From assembly GCA_023441125.1 (NCBI GenBank), contig JAEZQV010000475.1:1-11141 (forward strand): a stretch of DNA of 11,141 nt, in the 5' to 3' direction. This DNA is from Bacillota bacterium (GTDB taxonomy: Bacteria; Bacillota_C; Negativicutes; Sporomusales; Sporomusaceae). The notes under the pieces were generated by a model, which did no database searches, was not told the DNA's origin, and was given only the letters and a program-made list of their open reading frames with translations. Of the stretch, positions 1-5,353 are shown piece after piece. The position numbers were made by a program, and so were the translations under genes. The first letter of the stretch is position 1. Every line of letters begins with the position of its first letter.

Positions 1-419
1 AAGTCTCGGTTTTTGCCGGTCACGGCACCGCAGCCGGCGGCAAACTGCTGCAGGACCTGGGCGCCAACAGCTTTAACCCGCTGGCCGATCTGACCCTGCC
101 GATGCTGGCCTCGATCCGCCAGGGCGGCGTCAATATCCCGCTGGATGTATATATGAGCCTGGTCGAATCTATGGGCGGTTTCCAGCGGTATCATGAAGCA
201 GCCGATATTGCCCGGCTATGCGCTCCCGTATATTTTAAGATTGAGCCGGGTCTGTCGGAAGCCGTTCTTTATAATACCTGGATTGATGCGCAAAGCCCGG
301 ACTATCTGGATAACCTGGCCAGAACGCGGATAAAAATTGCGCAAATTATTACCGAGTGGGTAGGCAGTGATATTGTCATGAATGACTATAAGGAAGATTT
401 GGCGATTCCGCAACCGTAA
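1..419 (+). CDS. C-terminal part of an unrecognised protein, perhaps TIM-barrel type (5' truncated)
   Basis: The reading frame is open from base 3 of the window to a TAA at 417-419, so about 138 residues of the C-terminal end are visible and the start lies outside. An internal ATG at 102 is not the true start, because the frame carries convincing protein upstream of it (for example SVFAGHGTAAGGKLLQDLG). The alternation of short hydrophobic strands and helices (NPLADLTLPMLASIRQ, then NIPLDVYMSLVESMGGF, then APVYFKIEPG) resembles the C-terminal half of a TIM-barrel enzyme, possibly related to U32-type proteins, but I cannot name the family. It is followed 47 bp later by ridA on the same strand, so it is probably the upstream member of the same transcription unit. 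No catalytic residues can be assigned. The coding call is firm; the fold suggestion is weak. Confidence 0.75.
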   Translation, partial: VSVFAGHGTAAGGKLLQDLGANSFNPLADLTLPMLASIRQGGVNIPLDVYMSLVESMGGFQRYHEAADIARLCAPVYFKIEPGLSEAVLYNTWIDAQSPDYLDNLARTRIKIAQIITEWVGSDIVMNDYKEDLAIPQP

Positions 420-466
420 GCTCAGAAAAATAAACAGTACTAGTAAGAGAAGGAGTGAAGCAGCAG

Positions 467-856
467 ATGGGTTGTAAGCAGCCTGTTCATCCGGCTTGCG
501 CGCCGGTCCCGGCAGGTTTCTATACCCCCGCAGTTATCGCGGGCGGGTTGGTATTTGTCAGCGGGCAAACCCCGGAAAAGCCGGGAACAAGTGAAACTGT
601 GCAGGGGGATATCAAGGTTCAGACCAGACAGGTAATGGAAAATATCAAAAATATTTTGGCAGCGGCAGACTGCTCAATGAATGCCATTGTAAAAGTCGAA
701 GTCCATTTGGCCCGGTTCAGTGATTTTCAGGGCTTTAACGAAGTATACGGGGAGTATTTTGCAAAACCTTATCCTTCCCGGATTACGGTGCAGAGTGTGC
801 GTGATGGAGATGCGCTTTTAGAAGTTGCCGTTACTGCCGTCCATGGTGACAGGTAA
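467..856 (+). CDS. ridA: RidA family enamine/imine deaminase
   Basis: This is a 129-residue protein of the RidA/YjgF/YER057c family, of usual family length. Family members hydrolyse reactive enamines and imines such as 2-aminoacrylate, released by PLP-dependent dehydratases, to 2-oxo acids and ammonia in the cytoplasm, normally as trimers. The C-terminal signature is clear: FNEVYGEYF, then PSRITV with the catalytic-type arginine at residue 105, then LLEVAVTAV with the conserved glutamate at 119. VFVSGQTP near residue 30 is the usual N-terminal strand motif. I chose the ATG at 467 because AGGAG at 451-455 sits 11 bp before it; the alternative GTG at 455 overlaps that ribosome-binding site. The neighbour 58 bp downstream is a PLP-dependent dehydratase, exactly the kind of enzyme that makes RidA substrates. 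The family call is very likely; the physiological substrate is inferred. Confidence 0.93.
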   Translation: MGCKQPVHPACAPVPAGFYTPAVIAGGLVFVSGQTPEKPGTSETVQGDIKVQTRQVMENIKNILAAADCSMNAIVKVEVHLARFSDFQGFNEVYGEYFAKPYPSRITVQSVRDGDALLEVAVTAVHGDR

Positions 857-914
857 TCTAAACAGCCGGTATCTCGTTTTGAGCAACAGACTGCTGCCAG
901 GGAGGAATAGCTGA

Positions 915-1907
915 ATGCCGCAAAATCATTTGCCAACCATGAAGGATATCTGGGCAGCCCGCAAAACAATTTCCGGTCATATTGCCAGGACACCCTTATT
1001 CAAATCACCGGTATTGTCTGACCATTTTAATGCTTCGGTATATCTAAAGCTGGAAACAGCTCATGAAGTTGGCGCCTTTAAAGTCAGAGGAGCCGCCAAT
1101 AAGCTTTTAAGTCTTACACCGGCGGAAAGTAAGCGGGGCGTTGCCACATTTTCCACCGGCAACCACGGTATTGCGGTGGCCTATATGGCCGGCCGCATGC
1201 GCATACCTGCCGTTGTGTGTTTGTCACAACGGGTTCCTGAAGCTAAAATTAATGTTCTCAAACGTTTAGGCGCGACGGTTAAGCTCATCGGTAATAACCA
1301 GGATGATGCCGAACGCTGCTGTTATGAGCTAGCCAGAGAGCAAGGCCTGACGGTCATCAAGCCTTTTGATGATTTTCAGGTTATTGCTGGCCAGGGAACC
1401 ATCGGTCTGGAACTGATGGAAGACTGCCCGGCAGTGGATACCGCGATCATCCCTGTTTCCGGCGGGGGCTTATTCTCGGGGGTTGCTTTAGCGTTAAAAA
1501 CCTGTAAGCCGGACATCCAGCTCTGGGGGGTATCCATGGAGCGAAGCCCGGTAATGTATACCAGCCTGCAGGCCGGCCGGCCGGTAATGCTCGAGGAACA
1601 GCCCACGCTGGCCGACAGCCTGCTGGGGGGAATCGGACTGGATAACCAGTATACGTTCGCCATGGTGCAGCAATATATTGACAACTTTGTATTGGTTTCC
1701 GAAGAAGCTATTGCCGGCAGCATGGCCTACTTGTTTAAGCATCACCGGTTAGTGGCGGAAGGGGCGGCGGCTACGGGGATTGCGGCCTTATTGGGTATGG
1801 ATAAAGCCCGGATCGCAGCCGGGAGCAATATTATTGTAATTGTGACCGGAAATAATGTCGGAGCTGCGGCCTTTGTCCAGGCTGTAAGCAATCATTGTTC
1901 CCTGTGA
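915..1907 (+). CDS. PLP-dependent serine/threonine dehydratase family protein, EutB-like
   Basis: This is a 330-residue fold-type II PLP enzyme of the threonine dehydratase group, catalytic domain only, with no C-terminal ACT regulatory domain, so probably a catabolic or substrate-specific form. The Schiff-base lysine is K56 in GAFKVRGA. STGNHG (80-85) is the usual substrate loop, SGGGL (182-186) the phosphate-binding loop, and TGNN (311-314) replaces the common SGGN near the pyridine nitrogen. IAGQGTIGLE (157-166), GVSMER (205-210) and TLADSLLGGIGL (231-242) resemble, as I remember them, the hydroxyectoine-utilisation dehydratase EutB more than IlvA. A hydroxy-amino-acid substrate such as threonine, serine or 3-hydroxyaspartate is equally possible. 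GGAGG at 901-905 lies 9 bp before the ATG. With ridA just upstream, deamination through an enamine is likely. No ectoine genes are visible nearby, so I give no eut symbol. Confidence 0.88.
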   Translation: MPQNHLPTMKDIWAARKTISGHIARTPLFKSPVLSDHFNASVYLKLETAHEVGAFKVRGAANKLLSLTPAESKRGVATFSTGNHGIAVAYMAGRMRIPAVVCLSQRVPEAKINVLKRLGATVKLIGNNQDDAERCCYELAREQGLTVIKPFDDFQVIAGQGTIGLELMEDCPAVDTAIIPVSGGGLFSGVALALKTCKPDIQLWGVSMERSPVMYTSLQAGRPVMLEEQPTLADSLLGGIGLDNQYTFAMVQQYIDNFVLVSEEAIAGSMAYLFKHHRLVAEGAAATGIAALLGMDKARIAAGSNIIVIVTGNNVGAAAFVQAVSNHCSL

Positions 1908-2004
1908 GACAAGATTAGCAAGTCCCGGGGAATTTAATTACCGGCCAATAAGGGGAATTCTGTACTAAATTCTATCTGAGAACAAAAAAGGAGGAACAGA
2001 CGAC

Positions 2005-2862
2005 ATGGCTAAGAAAACCATTCATGATTTCAATCAAATGTCGGTAACCGGGGAAAAAATAGTATATCTTACGGCCTATGATTATCTTACCGCTAAAATG
2101 CAGGAAAAGGCCGGCGTGGACCTGATTTTGGTGGGGGATTCGCTGGGAATGGTCAGCCTGGGCTATGATACGACCTTCCCAGTGACTATGGACGATATGA
2201 TCAGGCATTGTCAGGCTGTCCGGCGCGGCGCCCCTAACACCTTTATTGTCGGCGATATGCCATATATGTCCTATCAGGCATCAGACGAGCAGGCCGTATT
2301 AAACGCCGGGCGGTTTATTAAAGAAGCGCAATGTGACGCCATCAAACTGGAAGGCGGCGGCCCGATGGTGGCCAGCCGGATCCGGGTCATCCAGCAAGCA
2401 GGCATTTTGGCTATGGGACACATTGGACTGACGCCGCAATTCATGGGACAACTAGGCGGTTATAAAGCACAGGGAAGAAGTGCTCAGGCAGCCATCAGTC
2501 TGGTTCAGCAGGCCAAGCTTTTAGAGCAGGCCGGCGCGTTCAGTATTTTGGTGGAAGGTGTGCCGGCGGTGGTGGGCAAGGCTATTACCGAGAAAGCAGG
2601 CATTCCTATCCTTGGTATCGGCGCCGGTCCCCATACTCACGGACAGTTGCTGATTTACGCGGACATGGTCGGCCTGTACGATGATTTTACCCCCAAGTTT
2701 GTCAAGAAGTATGCCAATGTAGGCGAGGTATTAGTCCAGGCTTTTAAAGAATATGCCCGGGATGTGCGCGGGGGACAATTCCCCACCGAATCGGAGCACT
2801 GCTATACCATGAAACCGGAGGATGTTGAGGATTTCTTAAAACTAATGGCGGCTGAGGTCTAA
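2005..2862 (+). CDS. panB: PanB-like 3-methyl-2-oxobutanoate hydroxymethyltransferase, divergent
   Basis: PanB transfers a hydroxymethyl group from methylene-tetrahydrofolate to 2-oxoisovalerate, making ketopantoate for pantothenate and CoA. This 285-residue TIM-barrel protein keeps the Mg2+ and catalytic set: D45 in VGDSLGM, D84 in GDMPYM, E116 in KLEGGG and E184 in VEGVP, plus H139 in GHIGLTP. It departs from the family near residues 206-220: enteric PanB reads GAGNVTDGQILVMHD, this one GAGPHTHGQLLIYAD, so a conserved Asp and His are replaced. AAGGAGG at 1988-1994 lies 10 bp before the ATG. No panC or panD is adjacent; the 97-bp gap behind the dehydratase may hold its own promoter, but I see no clear one. 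It could be the pantothenate enzyme, or a paralogue acting on another 2-oxo acid supplied by the dehydratase/RidA pair. Family assignment is secure, substrate less so. Confidence 0.9.
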   Translation: MAKKTIHDFNQMSVTGEKIVYLTAYDYLTAKMQEKAGVDLILVGDSLGMVSLGYDTTFPVTMDDMIRHCQAVRRGAPNTFIVGDMPYMSYQASDEQAVLNAGRFIKEAQCDAIKLEGGGPMVASRIRVIQQAGILAMGHIGLTPQFMGQLGGYKAQGRSAQAAISLVQQAKLLEQAGAFSILVEGVPAVVGKAITEKAGIPILGIGAGPHTHGQLLIYADMVGLYDDFTPKFVKKYANVGEVLVQAFKEYARDVRGGQFPTESEHCYTMKPEDVEDFLKLMAAEV

Positions 2863-2907
2863 ACGCAGAGGCAGCTGCCAGGCTTGTCAAACACACGGAC
2901 TTCGGGG

Positions 2908-2928
2908 ACGGACTTGCGAGTCTGTTTT
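2908..2928 (+). terminator. Candidate intrinsic terminator after panB
   Basis: The arm ACGGACT (2908-2914) pairs with AGTCTGT (2919-2925), seven pairs including one G-T, around a TGCG loop. The T run at 2925-2928 follows at once. It lies 46 bp after the panB stop codon. The stem is short and its outermost pair uses the first T of the run, so it may be a weak terminator. Confidence 0.45.
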
Positions 2929-2979
2929 ATAGTTCATTATTTGACGCCGCTACGGACAACATATCACTGCCAACAGTGT

Positions 2980-3018
2980 AAAAGGGCCGCAACCTTGTAA
3001 AATAAGAGGGGTGCGGCC
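2980..3018 (-). terminator. Intrinsic terminator between convergent genes, best for the EamA gene
   Basis: GGCCGCAACCTT (2985-2996) pairs with AGGGGTGCGGCC (3007-3018) with one mismatch and one wobble around a 10-base loop. On the minus strand the stem is followed by C and then four T residues (complement of 2980-2983), which suits the exporter gene ending at 3047. On the plus strand the stem is followed by TTGATTATTTA, so it may also stop panB read-through. Confidence 0.7.
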
Positions 3019-3046
3019 TTGATTATTTATGTGAATTGAAGAGAGT

Positions 3047-3994
3047 CTATATGCCGTCGCCGTCTAATCCCGAAAGCGAGTAACTTTGTTTCGTTCTGGC
3101 CGATTTGGTAATTAAGATTACGGCTGCTACTATGCTGACAGCGGCCAGAGCATCATTTTTCGTAAGATGTTCGTTGGCGAAAAGGCAGCCAAGCAAGACG
3201 GCGACAATAGGATTGACATAGGCATAGGTAGAAACGATAGCAGGCTCTGCTTTTTTTAATACCCAGATATAGGCGCTGAAGCCAATGAGTGAGCCGATGA
3301 AAATTAAGTAAGCCAGAGACAGCAGGGAACGGGTTGATATACTGTCCACCTGCAGTTGACTTACCTCACCCAGTGAAATGCCGACAAGCAGACAAAGAAT
3401 GCCACCGGACAAGTTTTGTATTGCGATCGCCATAAGAGCGGAAGCCGGCAACTGGGCTTTACGCGAATAGACGGAACCTGCCGCCCAGAATAAGGCCGCA
3501 AAAGTTAGTATGAGATATCCGGAAAGCTGTTCCGGCTGATAAGCTGAGCTTTGCCAGGAATTACTGACCAATACGATTTGGCCTAAAAAGCCTAACATCA
3601 AGCCGCTTATGACATATTTATCAGGCTTAGCGCCTCCCTGCCACAACCAGGCCAGCAAGGTCATCCACAGGGGAACGGTCGCGACAATTAAAGCTGCGAC
3701 TCCTGAAGAAATGGTCTGCTCTGCCCAAACGACCAGAGAATTGCCGCCCAAAAGCATCAGGCCGCCAATAACGGTGGCATTGCGCCAATGCAGCGTTCCC
3801 GGATTTTTTGTGCCTCTGGCAAGCTCCCATAAATATAGCAGCAAGCCGGCTGTCACAAACCGGACGCCTGCCAGTAAAAATGGCGGTAAAGTCTCCACGG
3901 CGAATCTCATTGCCAGGTATGTTCCTCCCCAGGCAAAATAGACTGCCAACAGAGCCAGAACAATTGGATAAGAAATGCGCTGCGCTGCGCTCAT
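3047..3994 (-). CDS. EamA/DMT superfamily transporter (probable metabolite exporter)
   Basis: This 315-residue integral membrane protein has the pattern of two EamA repeats, roughly residues 10-140 and 155-290, giving about ten membrane helices. The N-terminal helix motif YFAWGGTYLAMRF, followed by LPPFLLAGVRF, is typical of the YedA/RhaT-like branch, and WAEQTISSGVAALI in the first repeat is the usual helix 3-4 segment. Members export amino acids, other small metabolites or drugs from the cytoplasm; the substrate cannot be read from sequence. AGGAGGA (complement of 4001-4007) lies 6 bp before the ATG. The Lrp-type regulator gene ends 27 bp upstream on the same strand, so the two are probably co-transcribed. 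This common pairing suggests an amino-acid exporter controlled by an amino-acid sensor, which is inference. Confidence 0.9.
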   Translation of the reverse strand: MSAAQRISYPIVLALLAVYFAWGGTYLAMRFAVETLPPFLLAGVRFVTAGLLLYLWELARGTKNPGTLHWRNATVIGGLMLLGGNSLVVWAEQTISSGVAALIVATVPLWMTLLAWLWQGGAKPDKYVISGLMLGFLGQIVLVSNSWQSSAYQPEQLSGYLILTFAALFWAAGSVYSRKAQLPASALMAIAIQNLSGGILCLLVGISLGEVSQLQVDSISTRSLLSLAYLIFIGSLIGFSAYIWVLKKAEPAIVSTYAYVNPIVAVLLGCLFANEHLTKNDALAAVSIVAAVILITKSARTKQSYSLSGLDGDGI

Positions 3995-4021
3995 GGTAGT
4001 TCCTCCTGTTACAAAAAATTA

Positions 4022-4453
4022 TTAGAAATGAAGTTGGGTAGTTTCCTTTAAGGTACTTAATACGATGATGGTCTTGGTAGATATTGACTCGCCCCTGACC
4101 TTTTCCTTTAGTAACTGACTTAAGGCTTCTGTGTTGCGAGTTCTTATTTTTATAAGATAGCAATCGTCACCGGCAATGTTATGTACTTCCTGCACGCCGG
4201 GAATAGAGACAAGCGAATCTTCAATATCTTTGTCACCCATTACCTTAATCAAAACAAAAGCAAGCATATCCAGGCCAAGCGCATGGGGATTTAATTTCGC
4301 CTCGTAGCCGGCGATAAAACCTTTTTCCTCCAGTTTGCGGATACGGGACAGAGTGACTGACGGCGCGAGTTTGACTTCGCGTGCAATATCCGCGTTTGAC
4401 ATTCGCGCATTCGCTTGTAATAGATCAAGAATTTTTCTGTCGATATTGTCCAA
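4022..4453 (-). CDS. Lrp/AsnC family transcriptional regulator
   Basis: This 143-residue protein has the full family layout. An N-terminal winged helix-turn-helix spans about residues 4-52 (IDRKILDLLQANARMS, recognition helix around 31-42 with SVTLSRIRKLEEKGFI). A C-terminal RAM ligand-binding domain spans about 62-140, with the ligand-loop segment GDDCYLIKI at 95-103. Such proteins assemble into dimers up to octamers, bind an amino acid or related ligand, and often wrap DNA. The start is a TTG at 4453-4451: GAGGTGA (complement of 4461-4467) lies 7 bp before it, and translation begins directly with the usual MDNIDRKILDLL. It leads the EamA exporter gene. A TTTACA/TATAAT promoter and three regularly spaced dyads upstream suggest autoregulation. 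Confidence 0.94.
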   Translation of the reverse strand: MDNIDRKILDLLQANARMSNADIAREVKLAPSVTLSRIRKLEEKGFIAGYEAKLNPHALGLDMLAFVLIKVMGDKDIEDSLVSIPGVQEVHNIAGDDCYLIKIRTRNTEALSQLLKEKVRGESISTKTIIVLSTLKETTQLHF

Positions 4454-4474
4454 GATATTTTCACCTCGCTTATA

Positions 4475-4504
4475 ATTATATATTTTGCCGGTGATGACTG
4501 TAAA
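4475..4504 (-). promoter_or_regulatory. Promoter of the Lrp-type regulator and exporter genes
   Basis: On the minus strand, TTTACA (complement of 4499-4504) and a perfect TATAAT (complement of 4475-4480) are separated by 18 bp. The predicted start would fall near 4468, leaving a very short leader that begins about where the ribosome-binding site does. The -35 box touches the first of three dyads (4504-4516), which fits repression or modulation by the regulator itself. Confidence 0.65.
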
Positions 4505-4578
4505 GAATGATATTCTGTGTTAGTTCTGTAATGCGGAATATCATTCTTAAAAATTAATAAAAAACAGAATAATATTCT
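4504..4578. promoter_or_regulatory. Three phased dyads, candidate Lrp-type operator array
   Basis: Three 13-bp copies of AGAATnATATTCT lie at 4504-4516, 4535-4547 (inverted orientation) and 4566-4578. Their centres are 4510, 4541 and 4572, exactly 31 bp apart, close to three helical turns, so all face the same side of the DNA. Sites 1 and 2 together form a 13-bp perfect inverted repeat (4503-4515 with 4536-4548). The third copy with its flanks (CAGAATAATATTCTT) fits most positions of the E. coli Lrp consensus YAGHAWATTWTDCTR. A partial fourth half-site AGAAT occurs at 4596-4600. Position beside the regulator's own -35 box supports autoregulation. Confidence 0.65.
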
Positions 4579-4678
4579 TTTAAAATAGAATCTAAAGAAT
4601 TTTTTTTTATTGCGATTCATTTTGGCCGCTGCGGAGTCGCTATCATCCCGGCGATGTTGCCGCCGGATATTTTCGCTA

Positions 4679-4707
4679 TTGACATTCTTTTTTCGCATCA
4701 TTATACT
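4679..4707 (+). promoter_or_regulatory. Near-consensus sigma-A-type promoter of the MarR gene
   Basis: A perfect TTGACA (4679-4684) and TATACT (4702-4707) are separated by the ideal 17 bp. The predicted start lies near 4713-4715, inside the dyad that follows at once. A GC-rich 6-bp stem (CCGGCG at 4648-4653 with CGCCGG at 4661-4666) lies just upstream of the -35 box and has no T run, so it is not a terminator. Confidence 0.8.
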
Positions 4708-4730
4708 ATTAGTTAGCCAGGGAAACTAAT
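4708..4730. promoter_or_regulatory. Dyad over the MarR gene start site, candidate MarR operator
   Basis: ATTAGTT (4708-4714) and AACTAAT (4724-4730) are perfect inverted arms centred on 4719, directly after the -10 box. The reverse complement of 4710-4719, TGGCTAACTA, is identical to ten bases of the palindrome at 5234-5243 before emrA. A shared motif at the regulator's own start site and before the pump genes is the classic layout for a MarR-type autorepressor. Confidence 0.65.
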
Positions 4731-4750
4731 TTGCAAAAGGAATTTAATCT

Positions 4751-5194
4751 ATGGAAAAGCATGCTATCACAATTCCCCCTAACACGAGAGCGCAGTTAGG
4801 AGAAGTGTTGTTACAGGTATCTGATGATGTTTTAGATGCGATCAATACTGCCCTGAAAGAATATCAAATTTCCGAAAGCAAGTTTACGTTACTCTTGCTG
4901 CTGTTTAACACCAGTACGGACCAGTCGTTACAGCCTTCCGAAATTGCCAGTATGCTTGGCATCCGGCGGGCCTCGGTAACCAAGCAGTTGATTTGGCTGG
5001 AAGAACAGCAATTGATTACAAGAACCATATGTCTTGAAGATCAAAGAATGGTTAACGTCAAAATCACCGAAAAAGGTCACCAGCTTCTCGACCGCGTTCT
5101 ACCGCACTACTGGCAGGCCTGCGCCAATCTCACGCAAAAATTGACCGAGGAAGAAGTTGTTTGTTTGCTTAAGCTGCTAATAAAAATCAATTGA
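4751..5194 (+). CDS. MarR family transcriptional regulator
   Basis: This 147-residue winged-helix protein probably represses itself and the efflux genes that follow. The DNA-binding part runs from about residue 58 to 110: QPSEIASMLGIRRASVTKQLIWLEEQQLITR contains the recognition helix (about 71-83). LEDQRMVNVKITEKG (95-109) is the wing, ending in the usual KITEKG and containing the conserved Asp-x-Arg pair (D97, R99). Helices at both ends form the dimer interface. AAAGGA at 4736-4741 lies 9 bp before the ATG. A near-consensus promoter with a dyad precedes it, and emrA starts 159 bp downstream. Family members commonly release DNA on binding phenolic or other small ligands; the ligand here is unknown. 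Confidence 0.93.
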   Translation: MEKHAITIPPNTRAQLGEVLLQVSDDVLDAINTALKEYQISESKFTLLLLLFNTSTDQSLQPSEIASMLGIRRASVTKQLIWLEEQQLITRTICLEDQRMVNVKITEKGHQLLDRVLPHYWQACANLTQKLTEEEVVCLLKLLIKIN

Positions 5195-5224
5195 TAAACG
5201 AGGCACGTCTTTTATTTTCCTATT

Positions 5225-5246
5225 TAATTAGCTTGGCTAACTATTT
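5225..5246. promoter_or_regulatory. Palindromic site A before emrA, candidate MarR operator
   Basis: The core TTAGC TTG GCTAA (5228-5240) is a perfect inverted repeat centred on 5234. The 22 bp from 5225 to 5246 match site B (5299-5320) at 21 positions, and 5234-5243 match the reverse complement of 4710-4719 at the MarR promoter. Site A overlaps the left arm of the hairpin at 5235-5292. Confidence 0.65.
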
Positions 5247-5292
5247 CGGAATAAAGGAGGAGTTGCTATTATTCCGTCATAGCCTTTTTTTT
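5235..5292 (+). terminator. Hairpin plus T8 between marR and emrA, candidate terminator or attenuator
   Basis: GGCTA (5235-5239) pairs with TAGCC (5280-5284), and inside it CGGAATA (5247-5253) pairs with TATTCCG (5270-5276). The two stems are separated by an uneven internal loop. Eight T residues (5285-5292) follow immediately. The apical loop carries AAAGGAGGAG (5253-5262), a ribosome-binding-like stretch with no proper start codon at normal spacing. It could end the marR transcript or control read-through into emrA. The internal loop makes it weaker than a simple stem. Confidence 0.45.
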
Positions 5293-5297
5293 GCTTG

Positions 5298-5318
5298 ATA
5301 ATTAGCTTGGCTAATTAT
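5298..5318. promoter_or_regulatory. 21-bp perfect palindrome (site B) before emrA, candidate MarR operator
   Basis: Arms ATAATTAGC (5298-5306) and GCTAATTAT (5310-5318) are exact inverted repeats around TTG, centred on 5308. This is 74 bp from the centre of site A, about seven helical turns, so both sites face the same side. A possible -10 box, GATAAT (5328-5333), follows, but I see no good -35 at normal distance. The emrA promoter therefore remains uncertain, and read-through from the marR promoter is possible. Confidence 0.7.
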
Positions 5319-5353
5319 TTTGCACTGGATAATCACTTTGAAAGGATGAGGTT

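Noticed and set aside
455..466. GTG at 455 as the ridA start
   Set aside because: It overlaps the AGGAG ribosome-binding site; the ATG at 467 has proper spacing and gives the usual family length.
2870..2879. GGCAGCTGCC palindrome just after panB
   Set aside because: It has no loop, no T run and no second copy; a 10-bp palindrome is easily chance.
3627..4163. 178-residue minus-strand frame overlapping both lrp and the exporter gene
   Set aside because: It is a frame-shifted shadow of two well-supported genes, with basic, motif-free sequence.
4574..4608. ATTCTTT/AAAGAAT hairpin followed by nine T residues as a terminator
   Set aside because: The stem is only A-T rich, overlaps the third Lrp-type dyad, and no plus-strand gene ends nearby.
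4648..4666. CCGGCG/CGCCGG hairpin in a GC-rich patch upstream of the MarR promoter
   Set aside because: There is no T run on either strand and no repeat elsewhere in the window; possibly chance, so kept only as a note under the promoter.
4291..4701. 136-residue minus-strand frame across the lrp-marR intergenic region
   Set aside because: It overlaps the lrp start in another frame, has a lysine/asparagine-rich composition dictated by AT-rich DNA, and covers clear promoter and operator sites.
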